Assembly: GCA_028702415.1 (NCBI GenBank)
Contig: JAQVOT010000099.1
Location: forward strand, 1 to 5,224
From: Eubacteriales bacterium
GTDB taxonomy: Bacteria > Bacillota > Clostridia > Peptostreptococcales > Anaerovoracaceae
Reading direction: 5' to 3'
DNA length: 5,224 bases
Shown here piece by piece: positions 1 through 5,224 of the stretch (positions are counted from its first letter, which is position 1; every line of letters starts with the position of its first letter). The notes beneath the pieces are model-generated. The model saw only the letters and a program-made list of their open reading frames with translations. It had not been told where the DNA came from and did not search any database. Made by a program: the position numbers and the translations under genes.

Positions 1-1100
1 TTTATTGCTTCTGCCGCTTTGATGCCTGTCTCCCAGGCGTTCTGAAGATTGTATCCTCCGCATGAACCCTGTCTGTTTATTATCTCTCCGGCAATGTACA
101 AGCCCTGCACAATCTTTGATTCCATGGTTTCCATGTTTATTTCATCCAGGACCACTCCTCCGGAGGTGGCCTGGGCATCCCGCCATCCTTTTACTCCCGT
201 GACCTGAATTCGCCAGTCCTTAACCCTTTCTCCAACTGCTGTTGCAAGTTTTCCTGTAAGGAGTCCGTAGCCTGAAGGCTTCCCCTTGGCCTTTGCCCTT
301 TCCCCATGAGTTTTGAACTCTTCCGGGGAAAAGTCCGGGGCCAGATCCAGTGAGATCTCATAATGCTCCATTGCATCAAGGGGACTCTCACCTTCCTCCA
401 CCCGAATATAAGGTGTCAGGTTGAACACGCATATTCCGGAAAGGCCATCCTCTGTAAACTGGATCTCTCCGGTATTTTCCACCAGGGGACTGCCATCTTT
501 AAGAAGAGTAACCTCCCCTCTGGCTCTTATTCCCTTCAGTGCTGAAAAATCAGTCCCTCTGCATTCCACTCCCGTCAGTATGGGATAAACTCTTGTGATA
601 GTGTGTCCCAGGGTCTTCAGTATGCCGTAACCGTCTCCGGTGGTCCCGTACTGGGGAGCTGCCTTTCCCCCCATGGCGAAAATAACATTATCCGCAAAGA
701 TCGTCTCACTTCCGGAAATCATGAAGCGGCCACGGTGGGGATCATCTGACTTGATATTGCTTACAGCCTTCACTTCAAATCCCGTCATTATTGCAAAATT
801 CTCTCCTATGGCATCTGTAAGTATTGAAACAACATCAGATGCCCTGCCGCTGTAGGGGTAAAATCTGCCCTCTTCATCTTTCCACACTTCAAGACCAAGT
901 CTCTTGAAGAATTCAATTGTTCTTTCATAGCCCTCCGCCTGTTCATTGGAAAGATTGCATCTGCCTCCTCCTGTTGCCAGAATTTTGCGACCGAGCTTAT
1001 CATTTTTTTCCAGTATGCAGATATTCAGGTTCTTATAAAAAGAAGCCGCCGCTGCAAGCCCTGCCGCGCCGCCTCCTATTATGCAGACATCATACTTCAT
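1..1100 (-). CDS. HI0933/BaiN-family NAD(P)/FAD-dependent oxidoreductase, 3' end cut by window edge
   Basis: The frame is open from ATG at 1100 to the left edge, giving 366 residues with no stop. Motifs seen in order: N-terminal dinucleotide-binding fold with GGGAAG at 9-14 and acidic E31 ending strand 2; GRKILATGGGRCNLSN at 37-52, a hallmark of the HI0933/YhiN family; FAMGGKAAPQYGTTGDGYG at 141-159; QFTEDGLSG at 214-222; TMESK at 325-329; LYIAGE at 334-339; GGYNLQNAW at 348-356 near the C terminus. Known of the family: flavoproteins of mostly unknown substrate; one clostridial member, BaiN, was reported to act in bile-acid dehydroxylation. Only a few C-terminal residues should be missing. 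The protein looks compact: the stretches after GRCNLSN and before the QVTG motif are shorter than I expect. The start is supported by a GGGAG ribosome binding site at 1108-1112, 7 bases upstream, and it overlaps the upstream gene by 11 bp, suggesting coupled translation. The substrate cannot be called. Confidence 0.93.
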   Translation of the reverse strand, partial: MKYDVCIIGGGAAGLAAAASFYKNLNICILEKNDKLGRKILATGGGRCNLSNEQAEGYERTIEFFKRLGLEVWKDEEGRFYPYSGRASDVVSILTDAIGENFAIMTGFEVKAVSNIKSDDPHRGRFMISGSETIFADNVIFAMGGKAAPQYGTTGDGYGILKTLGHTITRVYPILTGVECRGTDFSALKGIRARGEVTLLKDGSPLVENTGEIQFTEDGLSGICVFNLTPYIRVEEGESPLDAMEHYEISLDLAPDFSPEEFKTHGERAKAKGKPSGYGLLTGKLATAVGERVKDWRIQVTGVKGWRDAQATSGGVVLDEINMETMESKIVQGLYIAGEIINRQGSCGGYNLQNAWETGIKAAEAI

Positions 1101-1872
1101 TGTTTGTCTCCCGGGCTGCCTTTGCTTCAGTTTCCTTCCTTTTTCTGATTTCTTCAGCAACCTTTTCGGATTCTTCTCTTGAAAGTCCTATTGTGGTCCT
1201 TGCCACAATTCGGGTGAATTCCTGCTCCAGCTCTTCTTCCTTCCGAGCCTTCTTCCTTGCAAGAATCATTTCCTCGCTTTCATCCATATCGTCACCTATT
1301 ATTATGGCTTTATTTGGTTTACTGTATTTTCTTGTTACCTCATCCTTCTTGTCATGAGGCATATGGAGTCCCAGCTCAATAGAGTTTACTCCCTGAATTA
1401 TCAGAAATACTCCCAGTAGAATTATAACGGAAACATAGGTTACAAGCGGGTTGATAAAGCCTAATATGCCCACGCTTATTGTAATAATTCCTGTGATAGA
1501 CGCTGCCATGAAATTACCCGGTTTAACCTGCCTGTTTATTCTGGTTGACGCCTCAAGTCTGAGAAGGCCTGATACCAGCACCCAGATTCCGAAAATCATA
1601 GGGATTGCCATATCTACAGTAAGCTGGTTGAAAAGAATCAGGATCCCCAGAAGCAGTGTCAGAAGCGCATCAATAAGAACCCATCCGTTATTGTCACCCT
1701 TGTTGTGAAAACCTCTGCCTATAAAGTATGCCAAGGCGTGAATTATTCCGCAGATTGTCATCACACTGCCGACAACGAATGCCATGGTCAAAAAAGTCTG
1801 CCCCGGATTGATGAAACAGAACACCCCCGTTGCGACCATTAATACTCCGCTGGCTATAGTTAATCCTCTCAT
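1090..1872 (-). CDS. DUF308/HdeD-like six-helix membrane protein with charged C-terminal tail
   Basis: A 260-residue protein with six hydrophobic segments at about 5-22, 26-50, 64-82, 86-105, 122-141 and 144-165, followed by a polar tail (170-260). The helices form three hairpins whose turns resemble each other (FINPGQT near 20, LFNQLTV near 80, FINPLVT near 139), the internal repeat expected of the DUF308/HdeD family. Known of the family: E. coli HdeD is a membrane protein linked to acid resistance; most members are uncharacterised. The tail is very rich in K, R and E (for example ARKKARKEEELEQEF at 205-219 and again at 232-254), probably helical or coiled-coil and, by the positive-inside rule, likely cytoplasmic; many HdeD-like proteins are little more than the membrane core. 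Start: ATG at 1872 with GGGAG at 1883-1887, 10 bases upstream. It sits 19 bp after a small membrane ORF and overlaps the flavoprotein start by 11 bp, so the three are probably cotranscribed. Family assignment is fairly secure; function is not. Confidence 0.87.
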   Translation of the reverse strand: MRGLTIASGVLMVATGVFCFINPGQTFLTMAFVVGSVMTICGIIHALAYFIGRGFHNKGDNNGWVLIDALLTLLLGILILFNQLTVDMAIPMIFGIWVLVSGLLRLEASTRINRQVKPGNFMAASITGIITISVGILGFINPLVTYVSVIILLGVFLIIQGVNSIELGLHMPHDKKDEVTRKYSKPNKAIIIGDDMDESEEMILARKKARKEEELEQEFTRIVARTTIGLSREESEKVAEEIRKRKETEAKAARETNNEV

Positions 1873-1891
1873 AAAAGTCTATCTCCCGTTT

Positions 1892-2047
1892 TTACCAGAT
1901 ATCATCGAATTCATGGCTCTGATATCCATGTTTGTTTATGCTTTCTTTGGCTTTTCTTTCGCTGAGACCAATTGCCAGAGCAATGATTCCGATAAGAAGA
2001 AAAGCAGCTCTTATTTCACTGTTAATTTTTTTTATAATTCTGCACAT
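1892..2047 (-). CDS. 51-residue single-pass membrane microprotein, hypothetical
   Basis: A short frame begins with ATG at 2047-2045 and ends at TAA 1894-1892. The start has a strong ribosome binding site (AGGAAAGG at 2054-2061, 6 bases upstream) and a promoter candidate lies just before it. The protein begins MCRIIKKINSEIR (basic), has one hydrophobic segment AAFLLIGIIALAIGL at about 14-28, then a polar tail with SERKAKES and ending HEFDDIW. The basic start followed by a short apolar segment fits a membrane-anchored small protein; the charge pattern does not settle its orientation. It shows no signal-peptidase or lipobox motif. The stop is 19 bp from the start of the DUF308 protein and the spacing leaves room for that gene's own ribosome binding site, as expected of a cotranscribed partner. 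I do not recognise a family. It could alternatively be a leader peptide, but its good start signals and membrane segment favour a real gene. Confidence 0.68.
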   Translation of the reverse strand: MCRIIKKINSEIRAAFLLIGIIALAIGLSERKAKESINKHGYQSHEFDDIW

Positions 2048-2053
2048 AGTAAT

Positions 2054-2061
2054 CCTTTCCT
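2054..2061 (-). promoter_or_regulatory. Ribosome binding site of the 51-residue microprotein
   Basis: AGGAAAGG on the minus strand, ending 6 bases before ATG 2047. This is a close match to the anti-Shine-Dalgarno complement and is the main reason for accepting this short frame as a gene. Confidence 0.65.
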
Positions 2062-2079
2062 GCTGGAAGTACAGCTGTG

Positions 2080-2108
2080 ATTATAACACAATTACTTTCC
2101 CTTGCCCA
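2080..2108 (-). promoter_or_regulatory. Candidate sigma-A promoter with extended -10, upstream of the microprotein-DUF308-flavoprotein cluster
   Basis: On the minus strand a perfect TATAAT lies at 2085-2080, preceded by TGT at 2088-2086, which makes an extended -10 (TGnTATAAT). Exactly 17 bases upstream is TGGGCA at 2108-2103, a 4-of-6 match to TTGACA that lies inside the last codons of pfkA. Transcription would start near 2073, giving a leader of about 25 bases before the microprotein ATG. An 8-bp palindrome, ACAGCTGT (2071-2078), falls at the expected start site; whether it matters is unknown. The promoter would let the three downstream genes be expressed separately from dnaE-pfkA. It is called from sequence match only. 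Confidence 0.55.
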
Positions 2109-3060
2109 GCACATTGGCTAGCTCGTAGAGTTCCATGTCAAACTCCGGTTTGATCTTCAGTGCATCAGCAAGATCCATTGCGATTATCTTTCCGGAGTCC
2201 ATACCGATTGCCTTGCTATCTGAATCATCGTAAAGCAGCTCAACTGCCTTTGCGGCTGTCAAAGATGCAAGTCTTCTGTCAGCCAATGTTGGGCTTCCGC
2301 CTCTCTGAATATATCCGGGCACAACGGTACGCGCTTCCCTGCCGGTCATTTTCTCCAGTATGCCTGCAAGTGCCTCAGGCTCAAAATCTGCACCCTCAGC
2401 CATGACTATAAGACTGTGAGCCTTACCTGTTGCCTGTCCCTCCAGTACCTTTCTGCAGATTTCGTTTGTGTCCACCTTTACCTCCGGAACCAGAATAACG
2501 TCCGCGCCCCCTGCCAGTCCCGCATGAATAGCCAGGGCACCGCAGTTACGTCCCATCACTTCTATTATTGTAGTCCTCTCGTGTGATGAAGATGTGTCGC
2601 GGATGTTTGAAATCAGTCCCAGAACAGTGTTCACTGCTGTATCAAAACCGATGGTGTATTCGGTGTAAGCCAGATCATTATCTATTGTTCCCGGAATTCC
2701 CATAACCGGAATTCCGTACTTTGAAAGTTTCAGGCCTCCGGACAGGCTTCCGTCGCCGCCAACAACAACAAGTCCTTCAATTCCGAAAGTATCCAGTATC
2801 ATGGCCCCGTGTTCTATCCATTTGTCTTCCATGAATCTGCTGCTTCTGGCTGTTCTGAGTATGGTGCCGCCCCGCTGAAGAATGTCTCCCACCGAGTGCC
2901 AGTCCATCTGTCTGATATCTCCATCGAGCAGTCCCTCATAGCCTCTGTCTATGCCATAAACCTCCATGCCCCTGTCAATACCACATCTCACCGCAGCTCT
3001 TATGGCGGCATTCATTCCGGGAGCGTCTCCGCCGCTGGTCAATATCGCTATTTTTTTCAT
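2092..3060 (-). CDS. pfkA: ATP-dependent 6-phosphofructokinase
   Basis: Catalyses ATP-dependent phosphorylation of fructose 6-phosphate to fructose 1,6-bisphosphate, the committed step of glycolysis; cytoplasmic and normally tetrameric. The 322-residue length matches bacterial PfkA (about 320). Numbering nearly coincides with E. coli: nucleotide loop SGGDAPGMNA at 9-18, Y41, R72, GGDGS at 101-105, PGTIDND at 123-129 with catalytic D127, R162, MGR at 169-171, E222, R244 and QRGGSP at 252-257. Gly in GGDGS and Gly before TIDND (PGTIDND rather than PKTIDND) mark an ATP enzyme, not a pyrophosphate-dependent one. Effector-site residues R21, R25, R154, K213 and H215 are kept, but E. coli R54 is W54 and K211 is T211. 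Odd point: the residue equivalent to E. coli H249, a fructose-6-phosphate contact, is Y250. The ATG overlaps the dnaE stop as ATGA and a GGAGGGG site lies about 13 bases upstream (3072-3078), so translation is probably coupled to dnaE. No clear terminator follows it. Confidence 0.97.
   Translation of the reverse strand: MKKIAILTSGGDAPGMNAAIRAAVRCGIDRGMEVYGIDRGYEGLLDGDIRQMDWHSVGDILQRGGTILRTARSSRFMEDKWIEHGAMILDTFGIEGLVVVGGDGSLSGGLKLSKYGIPVMGIPGTIDNDLAYTEYTIGFDTAVNTVLGLISNIRDTSSSHERTTIIEVMGRNCGALAIHAGLAGGADVILVPEVKVDTNEICRKVLEGQATGKAHSLIVMAEGADFEPEALAGILEKMTGREARTVVPGYIQRGGSPTLADRRLASLTAAKAVELLYDDSDSKAIGMDSGKIIAMDLADALKIKPEFDMELYELANVLGKGK
3057..3060 (-). promoter_or_regulatory. ATGA stop-start overlap coupling dnaE and pfkA
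   Basis: The dnaE stop TGA (3059-3057) and the pfkA start ATG (3060-3058) share the sequence ATGA on the minus strand. This 4-base overlap is a common arrangement for translational coupling. It also fixes the pfkA start, because the conserved MKKIAILTSGGD opening begins exactly there. Confidence 0.85.
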
Positions 3061-5207
3061 GATTTATAATTCCCCTCCCCCACAATATCAATAATAGCTT
3101 CTGCAAAATCATCATCGGGGTAGACCCAGAGATTTTCTTCTGTCCTGCAGCTGCCTCCCTGGGGATAGTATATTATCGCTTGATAATCCCCGGGATGATT
3201 TCTCATAACATCACTTATTTTTTTCATCAGACTGTTATTCTGTTTCTCTATACTGTGTTTGCCATCTCCCTGAGGAAGTCTGATTTTCACAAAGCCTTCA
3301 GGCTGACGTCCGTTTTTTTCTTCAGTGCGCCGGATTTGTTTTGACATTGGTTCCCCGGGCCTGTGGGCTGCCGCGCTGTTATCTTTAACCGAAGCGCTGA
3401 TATCTTTAACCGAAGCGTTGATATCTTTAGCTGCCGCACTGATATCTTTAGCTGCTGCACTGATATCTTTAACCGAAACAACATTACCCGCCAGCAGCTT
3501 AGGCATTTCACCCTCCTTGAAGTTTATCCTGCCCTTCACTGCAATTATTGTATCCTCTTCAATAAGCTGGTGACATTTCTCATAAACATTGGGAAACACG
3601 ACAACTTCAACGGTTCCGAACATGTCCTCCATATTCACGAATGACATCATCTTGCCGTTCCTGGCGATCAGATTCTTCTTGGATGTAATGATGCCTGCCA
3701 TGGCAGCTTCCATTCCGTCTCTTATGCTGCCTGTGTAACCTTCTTCCTCAGCTGCCAGAACTTCTGCCAGATCCCTGGATGTCACCGAAACGTTGCGACC
3801 TATTACATCAGCATAGTCATCAAGGGGATGTGCCGTCAGGTAAACTCCCAGCATTTCCTTTTCCTGGGCAAGGAGAATGTCGTTATCGAAGTTCCTGATA
3901 TCGGGCAATCTGTTTGCACTGCTTTCCTCCAGAACTTCTGCATTTATATCAAAAAGTGTTATCTGCCCTGCCACATTGTTTCTGGCGATGCTCTGAGCTG
4001 AATCCATAAGGGATTCATAAACAGCCATATGAGCAGCTCTGTTCTTTCCCAGACAATCCATGGCTCCGGACTTTATCAGACTCTCAACAGCCTTCTTGTT
4101 AACTTTATTGATATCAAGATTATCGATGAATCTGAAAATGTCTGCAGGTTTCCCCTTTTCATCCCTGGCGGCAATAATCGCATCGATAGGACCGTCTCCC
4201 AGATTTTTGATTCCCATGAGGCCGAATCTGATTTTTCCACCTTCATGGTTCACATCGTCTGCATCGTAAACAACAGTGAACTTCTTGCCGCTTTCATTTA
4301 TGTCTGGCGGCAGAACTTCAATGCCCATATCTTTGCAGTTTCTGATATACAGGGACATTGCCTTGGAATCTCCCATAACCGAAGTCATAAGGGCTGCCAT
4401 GAATTCCACCGGGTAATAGGTCTTAAGATATCCCGTCTCATAGGCCAGTACAGCATATGCTGCCGCATGGGATTTGTTGAAGGCATACTCGGCGAAGGAA
4501 ATCATCTGATTGAATATCTCATCAGCGGCTTCAGGGGAAATTCCGTTATCCATACAGCCTTTCTTGAATACAGCCTGCTCCTTCATCATGACGTCCATCT
4601 TTTTCTTTGACATGGCACGCCTAACAAGATCGGATCTTCCATAGGAATATCCTCCAAGGTCACGTACGATCTGCATAACCTGTTCCTGGTAAACCATGCA
4701 GCCGTATGTTACGCCAAGTATAGGACGCAGAGCCTCATCAACATATCTCACGTGATCAGGGTTTTTCTTGTTATCGATATATGTCGGAATTGAAGCCATT
4801 GGCCCCGGACGGTAAAGTGCGATTCCCGCAACGATATCCTCGAAGCAGTCAGGTTTCAGATTTTTCATGAATGATGTCATTCCGGCGCTCTCAAGCTGGA
4901 ATATCCCCTGGGTATTGCCCTTTGCAATGTTCTCATAAACCTCCGGTGAATCGTACTCCATCTTTGAGAAGTCAAGTTCCACTCCGTGATTCTCTTTTAT
5001 CATTTCAAGAGCATCACGGATAATGGTTAGATTTCTCAGGCTAAGGAAGTCCATCTTCAGAAGTCCAAGCTCTTCAATTGTAGTCATGTTGAACTGGGTA
5101 GACAGACCCTTATCTGCCCTGAACAGGGGCACGTATTCATCCAGCGGCAGCTTTGATATCACAATCCCCGCCGCATGGGTTGACGCGTTACGAGGCATTC
5201 CCTCCAC
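3057..5207 (-). CDS. dnaE: DNA polymerase III alpha subunit, C-terminal 716 residues (5' part lost or interrupted)
   Basis: Replicative DNA polymerase subunit of the DnaE (not PolC) type. The frame starts inside the palm at the conserved EGMPRNASTHAAG block; numbering here is from GTG 5207. Seen in order: KMDF at 51-54, whose D53 matches the third catalytic aspartate (E. coli D555); FQLES at 103-107; YRPGP at 132-136; YQEQVMQI at 173-180; FNKSHAAAYA at 243-252; helix-hairpin-helix near 364-387; QITLF at 415-419, which sits where E. coli has its internal beta-clamp motif QADMF; OB fold about 500-578; a KDISAAA-type repeat linker 580-614; C-terminal domain about 638-716. DnaE is usually about 1,150 residues, so the PHP domain and first two catalytic aspartates lie outside. 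The GTG is not a natural start: KAV before it still matches DnaE, but a TAA interrupts the frame at 5216-5214. The gene is therefore partial, and either interrupted or affected by a sequence error near the edge. It is followed directly by pfkA. Confidence 0.95.
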   Translation of the reverse strand: MEGMPRNASTHAAGIVISKLPLDEYVPLFRADKGLSTQFNMTTIEELGLLKMDFLSLRNLTIIRDALEMIKENHGVELDFSKMEYDSPEVYENIAKGNTQGIFQLESAGMTSFMKNLKPDCFEDIVAGIALYRPGPMASIPTYIDNKKNPDHVRYVDEALRPILGVTYGCMVYQEQVMQIVRDLGGYSYGRSDLVRRAMSKKKMDVMMKEQAVFKKGCMDNGISPEAADEIFNQMISFAEYAFNKSHAAAYAVLAYETGYLKTYYPVEFMAALMTSVMGDSKAMSLYIRNCKDMGIEVLPPDINESGKKFTVVYDADDVNHEGGKIRFGLMGIKNLGDGPIDAIIAARDEKGKPADIFRFIDNLDINKVNKKAVESLIKSGAMDCLGKNRAAHMAVYESLMDSAQSIARNNVAGQITLFDINAEVLEESSANRLPDIRNFDNDILLAQEKEMLGVYLTAHPLDDYADVIGRNVSVTSRDLAEVLAAEEEGYTGSIRDGMEAAMAGIITSKKNLIARNGKMMSFVNMEDMFGTVEVVVFPNVYEKCHQLIEEDTIIAVKGRINFKEGEMPKLLAGNVVSVKDISAAAKDISAAAKDINASVKDISASVKDNSAAAHRPGEPMSKQIRRTEEKNGRQPEGFVKIRLPQGDGKHSIEKQNNSLMKKISDVMRNHPGDYQAIIYYPQGGSCRTEENLWVYPDDDFAEAIIDIVGEGNYKS
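3366..3470 (-). repeat. In-frame 21-bp tandem repeat, five units, in the DnaE OB-fold to C-terminal-domain linker
   Basis: Five contiguous 21-bp units (3450-3470, 3429-3449, 3408-3428, 3387-3407, 3366-3386) encode KDISAAA, KDISAAA, KDINASV, KDISASV and KDNSAAA. Every unit begins with codons AAA GAT, and the plus strand shows ATCTTT every 21 bases (3381, 3402, 3423, 3444, 3465). Units 1 and 2 differ by one base and units 3 and 4 differ by one base, while the two pairs differ from each other at their ends. This suggests recent duplication and possible block copying. The bases just before unit 1 encode VSV and match the SV ends of units 3 and 4, a likely seed. The unit is a multiple of three, so copy-number changes keep the frame. 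Confidence 0.95.
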
Positions 5208-5224
5208 CGCCTTTTACATGTCGA
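5208..5224 (-). pseudogene. dnaE: In-frame TAA interrupting the conserved DnaE coding frame at the right edge
   Basis: Reading the dnaE frame upstream of GTG 5207 gives, from 5222, GAC ATG TAA AAG GCG, that is D-M-stop-K-A, then VEGMPRN. From memory, DnaE proteins have a block like IDMA(R/K)KxEG here, so residues on both sides of the stop fit the family in the same frame. That points to a substitution-type stop rather than a frameshift. TAA is used as a normal stop by pfkA and the microprotein, so codon reassignment is unlikely. With only eight bases beyond it, a sequencing or assembly-edge error is a strong alternative. Confidence 0.6.

Noticed and set aside
806..1003. 65-residue minus-strand frame
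   Set aside because: It is out of frame inside the flavoprotein, whose motifs run continuously across the same bases.
917..1357. 146-residue open frame on the plus strand
   Set aside because: It is antisense to the DUF308 tail and flavoprotein start. Its Ser- and Phe-rich composition is what the complement of a K/E-rich tail gives.
2048..2091. Intrinsic terminator after pfkA
   Set aside because: No GC-rich hairpin followed by a U run is visible on the minus strand. The ACAGCTGT palindrome is too short and has no loop.
1932..2153. 73-residue plus-strand frame (and an overlapping one at 1784-2080)
   Set aside because: These have no convincing ribosome binding site or domain and are antisense to the microprotein, promoter region and the ends of pfkA or the DUF308 gene.
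3366..3470. CRISPR array or regulatory iterons
   Set aside because: The units are contiguous with no spacers, keep the reading frame and encode a repeated peptide, so this is a coding tandem repeat.
4452..4487. Intein at the DnaE site used in cyanobacteria
   Set aside because: The site reads FAEYAFNKSHAAAYA without interruption, so no intein or split point is present here.
4029..4610. 193-residue open frame on the plus strand
   Set aside because: It lies fully antisense to conserved dnaE sequence, has no recognisable domain, and is best explained as a shadow of the coding strand.

Overview
All recognisable genes in this window lie on the minus strand, so they read from the right edge to the left edge. 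The protein types point to an anaerobic Gram-positive bacterium of the class Clostridia (Bacillota). The evidence is a non-proteobacterial DnaE directly upstream of an ATP-type pfkA, a clostridial-style HI0933/BaiN flavoprotein, strong GGAGG-like ribosome binding sites and moderate GC. This placement is inferred from gene order and motif style, not from a search.

From right to left: (1) the C-terminal ~716 residues of dnaE, the DNA polymerase III alpha subunit. The reading frame is broken by an in-frame TAA only eight bases from the right edge. The gene also carries an in-frame 21-bp tandem repeat (five units) in the linker between the OB fold and the C-terminal domain. (2) pfkA, a complete 6-phosphofructokinase whose ATG overlaps the dnaE stop codon as ATGA. 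(3) A short gap holding a good sigma-A-type promoter candidate with an extended -10. (4) A 51-residue single-pass membrane microprotein with a strong ribosome binding site. (5) A 260-residue DUF308/HdeD-like six-helix membrane protein with a long charged cytoplasmic tail. (6) An almost complete HI0933/BaiN-family FAD-dependent oxidoreductase that runs off the left edge within a few residues of its end.

There seem to be two transcription units. dnaE and pfkA are translationally coupled, and that pairing (replication with upper glycolysis) is a known theme in Bacillota. The microprotein, DUF308 protein and flavoprotein form a tight second cluster (19-bp gap, then 11-bp overlap) behind the candidate promoter. 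Its function is unknown, and a membrane-associated redox or stress role would be speculation. No gene-free stretch exceeds 300 bases: the largest gap between clearly recognised genes (2091 back to 1873) is mostly filled by the microprotein.

I see no CRISPR array, mobile element, RNA gene or clearly new defence system. The items most worth a second look are the DnaE linker repeat, the in-frame stop in DnaE, the unannotated microprotein in its operon, the compact flavoprotein, and the His-to-Tyr change in the PfkA sugar-phosphate site.
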